A stretch of DNA of 64,000 nucleotides from an uncultured Sutterella sp. (GTDB taxonomy: Bacteria > Pseudomonadota > Gammaproteobacteria > Burkholderiales > Burkholderiaceae_F), in assembly GCA_900543805.1 (NCBI GenBank), contig UQTE01000001.1:248001-312000 (forward strand), read 5' to 3'. Numbering within the stretch: the first letter of the stretch is position 1; every line of letters begins with the position of its first letter. Under the pieces are notes generated by a model. It did no database searches, had not been told where the DNA came from, and saw only the letters and a program-made list of their open reading frames with translations. Made by a program: the position numbers and the translations under genes. Positions 34,406-43,633 of the stretch are shown in pieces.

Positions 34406-36478
34406 ATGCCGCATTACTTTCCCCGTTCGCTTTTGGCGCTTGCCTTGAGCCTTTCTTTTTTCGTCGCTACTCCCGGCGCACAGGCCGCTTCGGAAGACGA
34501 CGACATTCCGGCGAGCGTCGCCAATGCCGAAGCCCTTCCTGCGGACGATGCGAGTTCGGTGGAGGAGCTCGGCGTGCCGTCCGACGTGTGGGAGCGAATC
34601 CGCCGCGGCTACGCCATGCCGGTGCTGCAGTCGAAGCTCGTGGACCGTTGGGTGGATTTCTACACAAGGGATCCGGCGTATCTTCGCCGCATGAGCGAAC
34701 GGGCGGGACAGTACCTCTACCACATCGTGGAGGAAATTGAAAACCGCGGCATGCCGACCGAACTCGCTCTGCTTCCCTTCGTGGAAAGCGCCTTTCAGGC
34801 GGAAGCGCTCTCCCGGGCGAAGGCGGCTGGGCTGTGGCAGTTCATGCCGGCCACGGGCAAGGCCTACGACCTCGCGCAGAACCTGTGGCGGGACGATCGG
34901 CGCGATGTGCTGGAGAGCACCCGGGCGGCGCTGGATTATTTTGAGTATCTGCACGGGATGTTCGGGGACTGGCATCTGGCCCTTGCCGCGTACAACTGGG
35001 GCGAAGGGAGCGTACAGCGGGCGATCCAGCGAGCCAAGCGCCGAAAGCAGCCGACGGATTACCTTCATCTGAGAATGCCGAACGAGACGGCCAACTACGT
35101 GCCGAAACTCGAGGCCGTAAAGCGCATCATTTCGGACCCCGCTCGTTACGGCATTACTTTGCCTGATGTGGGGAACGAACCTTTCTTCGTGACGATCACG
35201 AAGCCGCGCGACATTGATATTGAAACGGCGGCGGAGCTCGCCGGCATGCCGTTGGAGGAATTCCGACGTCTGAATCCGAGCTACAAACTCCCCGTCATCG
35301 TGGCGTCTCACAACAACGTGATGCTTCTGCCCGCCGACAAGCTCGACTTTTTCGTCGACAACCTCGCGAGCTGGATGGACAGCGGTCAGCCCTTGTCGCA
35401 GTGGACGACCTATCGCCTGCAGCAGGGCGAAACGCTCGCGCAGGTGGCGGGCCGAAGCGGGATGACGGAAGATGAACTTCGCAAAGTAAACGGCATCCCC
35501 AAGGGGCGGCGTGTTCTGGCGAATTCCACGCTGCTTGTTCGTTCCACCGGAACCGAAGATCAACAGGACATCGCGGCAGAGCTTGCGAACGCCAAATTGC
35601 AGCTCTCTCCCACCACGACGTGGCGTCGCGTGACCTACCGCGTTCGCAGCGGCGACACGCTCTCGGGCATTGCACGGCGTTGGCGAATCACGATGAAGTC
35701 GATCGTCACGGCGAACCGCCTGCGCTCCGACCGTCTGCGCGTCGGTCAGCGTCTGGTGCTGACGGTCCCGAACGTGCCGCGTCAGGCCATCGCCTCGACG
35801 CAGCGCTCCGAATCGTCGCAGCACGTCATTCACCGCGTGCGCTCGGGCGAAACGCTCTCGACCATTGCCTCGCGCTATGGCGTCAGCATTGCGCAACTTA
35901 AGATGACAAACCGCATCCGCACGAACCTCATTCGTCCGGGGCAGCGTCTTCGCATTCCGTTCGGCGGGGCCGATGCAGTGTCGGACACCAAGATCTATAC
36001 GGTGAAGGCGGGCGACACGCTCTCGACCATTGCGTCGCGCTACGGGGTATCTGTGGTTCGTCTGAAGCGTGCGAACCGCCTCTCGGGTGACTCTCTGCGG
36101 ATCGGCGATCGTTTGGAAATTCCGACGCAGGTGGCGGTCTCCGAAGCGCCCAAGCGCGTCGCACAGAGTCGGACGCACCGCGTGCGCTCGGGCGAGTCGC
36201 TCTATACGATCGGAAAGCGCTACGGCGTGTCGGTCGATCGAATCAAGGCTGCGAACGGTCTTCGCCGCAACACGATCCGCGTGGGACAGGAATTGGTGAT
36301 CCCCGCCCGTTCGTCGGGTAGTGCGGCCGCGTCCGAAAGCAAGGTTCACCGCGTTCGAAGCGGCGATACGCTCTCTGAAATCGCGCGCCGTTACGGCACG
36401 ACGGTGTCGAAGTTGCGCTCCGCGAACGGTCTTTCGTCCAATCGTCTGCGCATCGGTCAGGAACTCAAGATCCCGTAA
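34406..36478 (+). CDS. mltD: membrane-bound lytic murein transglycosylase D-like protein with a LysM array
   Basis: Cleaves the glycan strands of peptidoglycan. The start at 34406 (MPHYFPRSLLALALSLSFFVATPGAQA) supplies a cleavable signal peptide; the longer frame from 34307 hides it. No lipobox Cys is seen at the cleavage site, unlike E. coli MltD. The SLT domain spans about residues 95-250, with the catalytic Glu in LALLPFVESAFQAEALSRAKAAGLWQFMPATGKAYDL and LALAAYNWGEGSVQRAI. Five clear LysM units and one divergent unit follow, more than the two of E. coli MltD. Total 690 residues. Confidence 0.9.
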   Translation: MPHYFPRSLLALALSLSFFVATPGAQAASEDDDIPASVANAEALPADDASSVEELGVPSDVWERIRRGYAMPVLQSKLVDRWVDFYTRDPAYLRRMSERAGQYLYHIVEEIENRGMPTELALLPFVESAFQAEALSRAKAAGLWQFMPATGKAYDLAQNLWRDDRRDVLESTRAALDYFEYLHGMFGDWHLALAAYNWGEGSVQRAIQRAKRRKQPTDYLHLRMPNETANYVPKLEAVKRIISDPARYGITLPDVGNEPFFVTITKPRDIDIETAAELAGMPLEEFRRLNPSYKLPVIVASHNNVMLLPADKLDFFVDNLASWMDSGQPLSQWTTYRLQQGETLAQVAGRSGMTEDELRKVNGIPKGRRVLANSTLLVRSTGTEDQQDIAAELANAKLQLSPTTTWRRVTYRVRSGDTLSGIARRWRITMKSIVTANRLRSDRLRVGQRLVLTVPNVPRQAIASTQRSESSQHVIHRVRSGETLSTIASRYGVSIAQLKMTNRIRTNLIRPGQRLRIPFGGADAVSDTKIYTVKAGDTLSTIASRYGVSVVRLKRANRLSGDSLRIGDRLEIPTQVAVSEAPKRVAQSRTHRVRSGESLYTIGKRYGVSVDRIKAANGLRRNTIRVGQELVIPARSSGSAAASESKVHRVRSGDTLSEIARRYGTTVSKLRSANGLSSNRLRIGQELKIP
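35631..36475 (+). repeat. tandem LysM-coding repeats in the mltD-like gene
   Basis: Five units of the form (T/H)RVRSGDTLSxIAxRYGVSVxxLxxANxLxxxxLRxGQxLxIP, separated by short Ser/Ala/Gln linkers. DNA identity between units is high enough (shared cgcgtgcgctcgggcga and gacacgctctc blocks) to suggest recent unit duplication. Confidence 0.8.
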
Positions 36479-36508
36479 ACGGATTCCCGTTCCCATGGTA
36501 GGCGAGAA

Positions 36509-36537
36509 TTGGCGAAAGGGGCCCGAATGGGTACAAT
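36509..36537 (+). promoter_or_regulatory. promoter of fabI
   Basis: TTGGCG (36509-36514), 17-base spacer, TACAAT (36532-36537), 54 bases ahead of the fabI ATG. Confidence 0.72.
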
Positions 36538-36591
36538 ACTTCCTTTCGGGAGAGAGTCTCTCCGCAACCAATTTCATAAAGAGTACTGACC

Positions 36592-37377
36592 ATGGGTTTT
36601 CTTGCTGGTAAGAAGGTTCTGATTACGGGGCTACTTTCCAACCGTTCCATCGCCTACGGCATCGCCAAGGCTTGCCATCGTGAAGGGGCCGAGCTCGCCT
36701 TCACCTATGCGGGAGACCGTTCCTGCGACCGCGTTCACGCCTTTGCCGAAGAGTTCGGCAGCGAACTCGTCTTCAAGATGGACGTGAGCAGCGACGAAGA
36801 AATTCAGTCCGCCGTGGAAGGCATCGGCAACGCCTGGGGTGCGCTCGACGGCGTCGTGCATTCGATCGGTTTTGCTCCCCGCGAAGCGATCGCCGGGGAC
36901 TTCCTCGAAGGTCTTTCCCGCGAATCCTTCAAGATCGCGATGGACATTTCCGCCTATTCCTTCCCTGCACTCGCGAAGGCCTGCCTTCCGCTGATGGAAG
37001 GTCGCAACGGCTCGGTTCTGACGCTCAGCTACCTCGGTAGCGAACGCGTGGTGCCCAACTACAACACGATGGGCCTTGCCAAGGCCGCTCTGGAAGCGAG
37101 CACGCGCTATCTCGCTTCGAGCCTCGGTCCCCGCGGCATCCGCGCGAATGCCATTTCCGCGGGTCCGATCAAGACGCTTGCCGCTTCGGGCATCAAGGAT
37201 TTCTCGAAGCTTCTCCACATCATGGAACACACGGCTCCCCTCGGCCGTACGGTTACGATCGACGAAGTCGGCAACACGGCCGCCTTCCTGCTCTCGGACC
37301 TCTCGAGCGGCATCACGGGTGACGTGATCTACGTCGACGCCGGCTTCCACAGCGTGGCGGTTGCCGTGAACGAATAA
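36592..37377 (+). CDS. fabI: enoyl-ACP reductase (NADH) FabI
   Basis: Last reduction of the fatty acid elongation cycle; target of triclosan. The 261-residue SDR protein has the FabI-type cofactor motif GKKVLITGLLSNRSIAYGIAKA, VHSIGFAPREAI, TLSYLGSERVVPNYNTMGLAKAALEASTRYLA with the Tyr-x6-Lys pair, and RANAISAGPIKTLAASGI. It has its own promoter and a clear terminator just downstream, so it is probably monocistronic. The gene order to the following LicD gene is not functional linkage. Confidence 0.96.
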   Translation: MGFLAGKKVLITGLLSNRSIAYGIAKACHREGAELAFTYAGDRSCDRVHAFAEEFGSELVFKMDVSSDEEIQSAVEGIGNAWGALDGVVHSIGFAPREAIAGDFLEGLSRESFKIAMDISAYSFPALAKACLPLMEGRNGSVLTLSYLGSERVVPNYNTMGLAKAALEASTRYLASSLGPRGIRANAISAGPIKTLAASGIKDFSKLLHIMEHTAPLGRTVTIDEVGNTAAFLLSDLSSGITGDVIYVDAGFHSVAVAVNE

Positions 37378-37425
37378 TTTTTACCAAAAGGAAAAGAACA
37401 ACCTTTTCCTACTCTACACCATTGC

Positions 37426-37464
37426 GAAAGGGAGGAGTCTGAGAAGGTTCCTCCCTTTTCTCTG
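37426..37464 (+). terminator. terminator of fabI
   Basis: GAAAGGGAGGA / TCCTCCCTTTT stem (37426-37436 with 37449-37459), 12-base loop, then CTCT. It ends only six bases before the next start codon. Confidence 0.75.
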
Positions 37465-37469
37465 TACGT

Positions 37470-38210
37470 ATGCTTGAACAAGAAGAATTGGCCTGGTTGC
37501 AACAGAGCTTAAAGGAATTTTTATTCGATTTCGATGATTTCTGTAAGAAACACGCGATTTCGTACCAGATGACTTTTGGAACGCTTCTGGGGGCAATTCG
37601 TCATCAAGGTTTCATCCCTTGGGATGACGATGTAGATGTTCTGATGACTCATGAAGATTTGGAAAAATTTCAAGAGCTTCAGAAGATTTTTGCAAAGAAA
37701 TGGAAACTTAAACAACATTCTCATAAAGGAATTTATAAACTTTACGACCTTCAGAAGATTCGACCTTGGAGTGGTTCGCCTATAGCCTTCGATATCTTTT
37801 TGATTCAAGAGACGGGAAGTGCTGGTTTGGTGACAAAACGTTGGCAGAATTTCATCCGAAATAGAAACCGTCTTCCGACTTTTTCTTTGCGAAAGGGGAT
37901 TATCAATCTTCTTAAAAATCCCCTAAGACTTTGGATGCGTTGGCTAATCGCTCGTGGAGATCATGCGTCGAATAAAAATTGCTGGCGTTACACTGAAGAA
38001 ATTGTCAAATTCTCGGTTTTTCCCAAGGAGAAACTTTTTCCCTCGAAACAGTACTGGTTTGAGGGAAGAGAATTACCTGGGCCGCAGGACGCGCATTGGT
38101 GTCTGGCTCACGAGTATGGATCGGACTACATGACGCCACTTCCTCCTGAGTTGCGTAAGTCGCACAATAAGAAAAACACGGGGAGCACCAACACATGTTC
38201 CGGAAAGTAG
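37470..38210 (+). CDS. LicD family phosphotransferase, AT-rich, likely acquired
   Basis: A 246-residue LicD protein related to the one at 32.1-32.8 kb: FDFDDFCKKHAISYQMTFGTLLGAIRHQGFIPWDDDVDVLMTHEDLEKF and HEYGSDYMTPLPPE are shared. Its base composition is far lower in GC than both neighbours (for example only 15 of 60 bases at 37681-37740). There is no clear ribosome binding site and the fabI terminator ends six bases before the ATG. The last residues (RKSHNKKNTGSTNTCSGK) are unlike the other LicD end and overlap the nadK start by 16 bases. Expression may therefore be weak or depend on an unseen promoter. Confidence 0.82.
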   Translation: MLEQEELAWLQQSLKEFLFDFDDFCKKHAISYQMTFGTLLGAIRHQGFIPWDDDVDVLMTHEDLEKFQELQKIFAKKWKLKQHSHKGIYKLYDLQKIRPWSGSPIAFDIFLIQETGSAGLVTKRWQNFIRNRNRLPTFSLRKGIINLLKNPLRLWMRWLIARGDHASNKNCWRYTEEIVKFSVFPKEKLFPSKQYWFEGRELPGPQDAHWCLAHEYGSDYMTPLPPELRKSHNKKNTGSTNTCSGK

Positions 38211-39097
38211 CCATCTTCGTCAAACCCACCGAAAGCCTTGCCGGTCCCCTGACCGCGTTGATTTCCGTGATCCGAAAGGCGGGCGCGGAAGTGTTTCTGG
38301 ATGAACGCAGTGCCAAGACCTTGGGAGAACGTGCAGGAAGCAGGGGATACACCCGCGCGGAGCTGGGAGAGCTCTGTGACTTGGCTGTGGTGTTGGGCGG
38401 CGACGGGACCATGTTGGGCGTGGCCCGTTCCTTGGCGCCCTTCGGTACGCCCATCGTGGGGGTCAATGCCGGACGCTTGGGCTTCATCACCGACATCGTG
38501 TTGGAAGACATGGAACGTCTCCTGCCGGCCCTTCTTCAGGGACAGTGCACACGTGATGTTCGGCGGATGTTGAGCGCGGAACTCGTACGAAACGGTGAGA
38601 GTATCTTCTCCGGCCTGGCGGTCAACGACATCGGCGTAAGCCACGGTCGTGCGGGCGGCATGGTGGAGTTCATCGTCTATGTGAACGGCATTCAGATGGC
38701 GAGTCAGTCCGCCGACGGCATCATCTGTTCCACGCCCACGGGGTCGACCGCGTATTCACTGGCGGCGGGAGGTCCCTTGCTCGCGCCCATGCTTGACGGC
38801 GTGACGCTGGTTCCTGTGGCGCCTCACACCCTTTCCAACCGTCCGATCGTGTTGCCGGGGGAATCGTCGATCGACATCGAGATCACGGAAAGCCGTGATG
38901 CTGTCGCCTACTTCGATATGCAGGAGTTTGCGGACGTGCAACCCGGGGACGTGCTGAAGATTCGTCCTTCCCAACGCACTTTCACCATGCTTCATCCGAT
39001 CGGGTATGACTACTTTGATCTGTTGCGTCGCAAGCTCAAGTGGAATTTCATGCCGACGAGTTCCCGTCAGGATCCGAACGACGGGAAAAACGGGTAA
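38195..39097 (+). CDS. nadK: NAD kinase NadK
   Basis: Phosphorylates NAD to NADP in the cytoplasm. The 300-residue protein has the GGDGTMLGVAR active-site loop, GVNAGRLGFITDI, VNDIGVSHGRAGGMVEF and GDGIICSTPTGSTAYSLAAGGP (present as ADGIICSTPTGSTAYSLAAGGP). The ATG at 38195 overlaps the acquired LicD gene, which seems to run into it. The order nadK then recN is the usual proteobacterial one, indicating that the LicD gene was inserted upstream rather than within an ancestral operon. Confidence 0.96.
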   Translation: MFRKVAIFVKPTESLAGPLTALISVIRKAGAEVFLDERSAKTLGERAGSRGYTRAELGELCDLAVVLGGDGTMLGVARSLAPFGTPIVGVNAGRLGFITDIVLEDMERLLPALLQGQCTRDVRRMLSAELVRNGESIFSGLAVNDIGVSHGRAGGMVEFIVYVNGIQMASQSADGIICSTPTGSTAYSLAAGGPLLAPMLDGVTLVPVAPHTLSNRPIVLPGESSIDIEITESRDAVAYFDMQEFADVQPGDVLKIRPSQRTFTMLHPIGYDYFDLLRRKLKWNFMPTSSRQDPNDGKNG

Positions 39098-39135
39098 ATT
39101 TATAAAACCTTTGTTTCCAGCCCTCGGGGATTCCC

Positions 39136-40791
39136 ATGCTTCTGACGCTCAGCCTGCGTGATTTCGTCATCGTCGAGTCTCTCAATCTGGACGTACAGTC
39201 CGGCTTTACCGTTCTGACCGGCGAAACCGGCGCGGGGAAATCCATTCTGATCGACGCTCTGCAGCTTATTCTGGGGGCGAGAGGCGACTCGGGGGTGGTT
39301 CGCGAAGGGGCGGAGCGCACGCAAATTATTGCGGAATTCACGCTTGCCGAACGCACCAAAGCCTGGCTCAACGCCAATGAATTGGACGTGGGGGAAGACA
39401 CGCTTCTGATTCGCAGAACGGTCGACGTAAAGGGGCGGTCGCGAGCTTGGGTGAACGGGATCGCCGTTACGGCCGCGCAGTTGCGCGAGCTTGGGGAAAC
39501 GCTCGTAGACGTGCACGGGCAACACGCGCATCAGTCACTGCTCAAGTCTTCCTATCAGTTGAAGCTCCTCGACGATTTTGCGGAGAATGGCGACGTTCTC
39601 AAAAAGGTTCGGGAAGCGTTCGATGCGTGGACCAAGGCGCGAAAGACGCTGGAGGAAGCGACGGCCAATGCCGACGCCCTGGCGGAAAAAACGGAGCGTC
39701 TGCAGTGGATGATCGAGGACTTGGAGTCGCTCAATCCCAAGAAAAACGAGTGGGAGACGCTTAATCAGGAACACTCCCGTTTGGCTCACGGCGTTGCCAT
39801 TCGCGAAGGACTAGATTCGGCTTTGGAAACGCTTCATGATGGCGAAGCAAACGCCACGGAACTCCTGGCATCTGTTCATGGAAAACTGATGGGTTTGGCG
39901 CGCTACGACGAGCGGCTTGCCGCCATTGCCGAGACACTCTCCACGGGTATGGATCTTGTGGAAGAGGCGGCGCAGGACGTGATGCGATATGTCGACCGCA
40001 ATGATCTGGATGAAGACCGTTTCGAAAAGGTCGACCGTCGTGTGTCCGCCTACTACGAACTTGCGAGAAAGTTCCGTTGCGAACCGGAAACGCTCTTTGA
40101 ACGACTGGAGAACGCACGCAACGAACTCAAGAACCTTACGTCCGTAAAGGACGTGAAGGCTCTGGAGAAAGCGGAAAAGAAGGCTCTCGAAACCTATCAT
40201 GCGCGGGCCTCGGAACTCACTAAGCGGCGCGAAGAGGCCGGCAAGCGCCTTGCCAATGCCGTGACGGAAGAGATGCAGACGTTGGCCATGAAGGGCGCTC
40301 GAATGGAAACCGCCTTGATTCCGAACTCGCCTTCCGCCAACGGATCCGAACACTGCGAATTTCTAATTGCCGGTCATGCGGGCGTGCAGACGCGGTCGCT
40401 ACAGAAGGTGGCTTCGGGGGGCGAACTCGCGCGCATCAGTTTGGCGATTGCCGTCATTACGGCCAAGATCACGCCGGTTCCCACGTTAATCTTTGACGAA
40501 GTGGACAGCGGTATCGGCGGTGCCACGGCCGAGGTGGTAGGATGCCTTCTTCGACAGTTGGGGAGCGACCGACAGGTCTTGTGCGTCACTCATTTGCCGC
40601 AGGTGGCCGCTTGCGGGCACCACCATTGGCGCGTGGAAAAGACGCAGAGGGACGGGAAAACGCAGAGCAACCTGCGCGTCCTCTCGCCCGATGACCGAGT
40701 GGAGGAAGTGGCGCGAATGTTGGCTGGCATTTCCATTACGGACAGCACCAAGTCGGTCGCGCGGGAAATGCTCGCACAACCGGCTGTCTAA
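39136..40791 (+). CDS. recN: DNA repair protein RecN
   Basis: SMC-like ATPase in double-strand break repair. The 551-residue length is typical. N-terminal LTLSLRDFVIVESLNLDVQSGFTVLTGETGAGKSILIDALQLILG holds Walker A; long coiled-coil arms run about residues 150-390; the C-terminal head has VASGGELARISLAIAVI, TLIFDEVDSGIGG (Walker B) and QVLCVTHLPQVAA. It lies 38 bases behind nadK and ends five bases from the convergent GT9 gene with no visible terminator. Confidence 0.96.
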   Translation: MLLTLSLRDFVIVESLNLDVQSGFTVLTGETGAGKSILIDALQLILGARGDSGVVREGAERTQIIAEFTLAERTKAWLNANELDVGEDTLLIRRTVDVKGRSRAWVNGIAVTAAQLRELGETLVDVHGQHAHQSLLKSSYQLKLLDDFAENGDVLKKVREAFDAWTKARKTLEEATANADALAEKTERLQWMIEDLESLNPKKNEWETLNQEHSRLAHGVAIREGLDSALETLHDGEANATELLASVHGKLMGLARYDERLAAIAETLSTGMDLVEEAAQDVMRYVDRNDLDEDRFEKVDRRVSAYYELARKFRCEPETLFERLENARNELKNLTSVKDVKALEKAEKKALETYHARASELTKRREEAGKRLANAVTEEMQTLAMKGARMETALIPNSPSANGSEHCEFLIAGHAGVQTRSLQKVASGGELARISLAIAVITAKITPVPTLIFDEVDSGIGGATAEVVGCLLRQLGSDRQVLCVTHLPQVAACGHHHWRVEKTQRDGKTQSNLRVLSPDDRVEEVARMLAGISITDSTKSVAREMLAQPAV

Positions 40792-40796
40792 CGGTC

Positions 40797-41738
40797 TCAA
40801 GCCGCGCAAAGACGGGTGAGTTCTCCAAGCACGGTATCGACGGAGGGCCACCCGTCTTTTTCGTTCCCCAGAACCACGGCCTTGGGGTTCCACGGACTCG
40901 TGCGGGTGATGTCGGTAACGCCGATCAACGTGATCTGCGGCACCGAAACGGCGGCCGCGATATGACTCACGCCCGAATCGTTGGCGACGACGACCGCCGC
41001 CTTCTTGGCGAGTGCGGCAAACGTACCGAGCGTCGTGGGCGGAAGAATGCGGGCGTCCGGACAGGCTTCCTTGGCTTCGGCCGCTTCGTCGGGAGACGGA
41101 AAGACGATGGGTTCGACCCCCATTTCACGAAGCGGGGCGCAGAGCGCATTGAAGTGCGGCCAGGACTTCTTTTTGCCGTGGTGCATGCCGCGCGCTACGG
41201 GCGCGAGCAGAGCAAAGCGAGAGGGAATGTCGTACTTCTCAATGAGATTGCGGGCTCCCGCTTCGTGACGCGTCAGAAGCTTCAATTCCAATTGCGGCGG
41301 CACCGTATCCCATGCGGGTTTCGCGCCCCAGGCAAGCAAAGCAGAGTGTGCGAGAGTGAAGAAGCGCTCCACTTCGTGCATCTTGCTCGGTTCGGGCAGT
41401 TTCTTGTCGAGGAGAAAACCGCGGCCGTCCGTGCCAAAGCCTGCACTGGCCACGCGTCCGATGGTAAAGAGCAGAGCGGAACTGAAGGAATTGGGAAAAA
41501 GAAGGCCGCGGGGCTTCTCTCCGAGGACGGCGGCTAGTCTGCGGATGCGGCCCATGTCTTCCGTTACGTGGCCTTCGATGGGATCGAAACGCCAGCCCAT
41601 GCCGGCAAACAAGTCTCCGGCCCAACGTTTTCCGACGAGGACGGGCATGAAGCCGCTTTGCTCGAGCAACTGAAGACCGGGCAACGCCATGCAGCAGTCG
41701 CCGATGTGATTGGGAAGTCGACAGAGAATGTTGGGCAT
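40797..41738 (-). CDS. glycosyltransferase family 9 (heptosyltransferase-like)
   Basis: A 313-residue cytoplasmic enzyme of the LPS core. The start at 41738 (MPNILCRLPNHIGDCCMALPGLQLL) gives the family's N-terminal motif; the longer frame runs through msbA and is a shadow. Other features are NSFSSALLFTIGRVASAGFG, FALLAPVARGMHHGKKKSWPHFNALC and VVANDSGVSHIAAAVSVPQITLIGVTDITRTSPW, the C-terminal donor-binding block. Whether it is WaaC, WaaF or a later heptosyltransferase is not decidable here. It is divergent from msbA and near waaG and waaP. Confidence 0.88.
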   Translation of the reverse strand: MPNILCRLPNHIGDCCMALPGLQLLEQSGFMPVLVGKRWAGDLFAGMGWRFDPIEGHVTEDMGRIRRLAAVLGEKPRGLLFPNSFSSALLFTIGRVASAGFGTDGRGFLLDKKLPEPSKMHEVERFFTLAHSALLAWGAKPAWDTVPPQLELKLLTRHEAGARNLIEKYDIPSRFALLAPVARGMHHGKKKSWPHFNALCAPLREMGVEPIVFPSPDEAAEAKEACPDARILPPTTLGTFAALAKKAAVVVANDSGVSHIAAAVSVPQITLIGVTDITRTSPWNPKAVVLGNEKDGWPSVDTVLGELTRLCAA

Positions 41739-41777
41739 GAGAGTCCTTTTTACCAACTGTGAATTTCGCGCGGAGCC

Positions 41778-41807
41778 TTGGCATTGTAGCGGGTAAGCCG
41801 CTATGAT
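41778..41807 (+). promoter_or_regulatory. promoter of msbA
   Basis: TTGGCA (41778-41783), 18-base spacer, TATGAT (41802-41807), 33 bases ahead of the msbA ATG. Confidence 0.6.
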
Positions 41808-41840
41808 GAGTAGCCTTTTGACAGACGGAAAAAGTAATCG

Positions 41841-43592
41841 ATGAAGCACATTCCGATTCTCAGCAATCCTTACATGATGCGGTTGTTCCGCTACCTGCCG
41901 CCCTACAAGTGGCTCATCATCGGAGCAGCGGCTGCCATGGTGGTGGGAGGGGGCGCTTCGTCCCTGATTGCTCTGGTGTTGGGAAAACTTACCGACATGG
42001 GTTTTTACGACAAGGATCCCTCGGTGATTTACTGGGCCCCCATCGCCCTCATCGGCATTTCCATCATTCACGGCGGCTCGCAGTATTTGAGCCAGTTTTT
42101 GCTCGTCCGGGTTTCGCAGAGTGTGTTGGTCCAGGTTCGAACGTTGATGTTCGATCGGGTTCTGCATTGGGACAACCGCCTCATTCAAGAAAACAAATGC
42201 GCGCGCATTCAGGCGAAGTTCATCAACGAGGCGTCTACCGCTCTGGGCGGAGCCGCCTCCATCATGACGACGATCGTTCGCGACAGCCTGCAGATCGTTT
42301 GTCTCGTTTGCGTGCTCATCTACCACAACTGGCGCTTGACGCTCCTCACCTTTGTGGTGGCGCCGCTTTTGGCCATTCTCCTGCGCTGGGTGAATAAGCG
42401 CGTCAAGCGCTTTACCACGCAGACGCAGAACGTCTTCGGGCAGCTCATCGGGACGCTTCAGGAGTCCTATGAAGGACAGCGTGTCGTCAAAATATACGAC
42501 GGGTACGAATATGAAACGAAACGCTTCTTCAAGGTGAACAACACCCTGAAGGATCTCTCTTTGCGCACGCAACGCGTAAAGGCGGCGGCGACCCCTCTCA
42601 CGCAGCTGATTTCCATGTCTGCCGTGTCGGTCGTGGTCGTCGTGGCGCTTTTGCAGGCGCAGTCGGGATCTTTGACGATGGGGGAATTCACGACCTTCCT
42701 CTCGGCCATGCTTCTTCTCATGCCGCCGATTCGTCATCTTTCCACTTTGAACGGGTCGACCGCCGCGATGACGGCAGCAGCCGAGAGTCTTTTCCAGACG
42801 ATTGACGCGGAACCGGAAAAAGATCCCGGTACGCGCGAATTGGTGAACTATCAGGGCGCGGTTCGGTTTGAAAACGTGGGTTTTACGTATCCGGGACAGG
42901 AAAAACCGGCCGTGGAGAACTTCACGCTTGATGTGAAGCCCGGGGAAATGATTGCGTTCGTGGGGAGTTCCGGCTCAGGGAAGTCCACGCTCATCAACAT
43001 GATTCCGCGCTTCTGGGCTCCGACACAGGGAGAAATCTATTTTGACAGCGTTCCTCAGAGTGAACTGACGCTTGTGTCCTTGCGCTCTCAGATCGCGTTG
43101 GTGAGCCAGGAAGTCGTCATCTTCGACGACACGATCGCTGGGAACATTGCCTACGGTTGCAGAGACAAGGTGACGCGCGAACAAATCGAACGTGCGGCGG
43201 AAGCTGCGGCTCTGACCGATTGGCTCGCCACGCTGCCCGACGGCTTGGACACTCAGGTCGGCAACGCCGGCAACCGTCTGAGCGGAGGGCAACGTCAGCG
43301 TATTTCCATTGCTCGCGCGTTCCTTAAGGACGCCAAGATTCTGCTTCTTGATGAAGCGACGAGCGCTCTGGATGCGGAAAGCGAACGCTACATTCAGGAA
43401 TCTCTTAAATCTCTCATGCAGGGCCGCACCTCCTTTGTCGTGGCGCACCGCCTTTCTACGATTCGGGATGCCGACCGCATTATCGTGATGAATCAGGGGA
43501 AAGTTACGGAGACGGGGACGCACGAGGAACTGTTGGCTCAGGACGGTGAATATGCGCACCTGTGTCACCTGCAGCGTTTGACGCATTCCTGA
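41841..43592 (+). CDS. msbA: lipid A export ABC transporter MsbA
   Basis: Half-transporter that flips lipid A-core across the inner membrane. The 583-residue protein has six membrane helices in its first 320 residues and a nucleotide-binding domain: VGSSGSGKSTLINMIPRFW (Walker A), LSGGQRQRISIARAFL, KILLLDEATSALDAESE (Walker B) and VVAHRLSTIRDADRI. The neighbourhood of LPS core genes (GT9, waaG, waaP) favours MsbA over a generic exporter. Its promoter is in the 102-base divergent gap with the GT9 gene. Confidence 0.92.
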   Translation: MKHIPILSNPYMMRLFRYLPPYKWLIIGAAAAMVVGGGASSLIALVLGKLTDMGFYDKDPSVIYWAPIALIGISIIHGGSQYLSQFLLVRVSQSVLVQVRTLMFDRVLHWDNRLIQENKCARIQAKFINEASTALGGAASIMTTIVRDSLQIVCLVCVLIYHNWRLTLLTFVVAPLLAILLRWVNKRVKRFTTQTQNVFGQLIGTLQESYEGQRVVKIYDGYEYETKRFFKVNNTLKDLSLRTQRVKAAATPLTQLISMSAVSVVVVVALLQAQSGSLTMGEFTTFLSAMLLLMPPIRHLSTLNGSTAAMTAAAESLFQTIDAEPEKDPGTRELVNYQGAVRFENVGFTYPGQEKPAVENFTLDVKPGEMIAFVGSSGSGKSTLINMIPRFWAPTQGEIYFDSVPQSELTLVSLRSQIALVSQEVVIFDDTIAGNIAYGCRDKVTREQIERAAEAAALTDWLATLPDGLDTQVGNAGNRLSGGQRQRISIARAFLKDAKILLLDEATSALDAESERYIQESLKSLMQGRTSFVVAHRLSTIRDADRIIVMNQGKVTETGTHEELLAQDGEYAHLCHLQRLTHS

Positions 43593-43633
43593 GTGCGAGA
43601 CATCGGAGACGACGCATCATTCGGCAGAACAAA

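Noticed and set aside
37470..38210. LicD gene as a frameshifted pseudogene
   Set aside because: Its C-terminus departs from the other LicD protein, but the catalytic core and overall length are intact and there is no continuation of homology in another frame.
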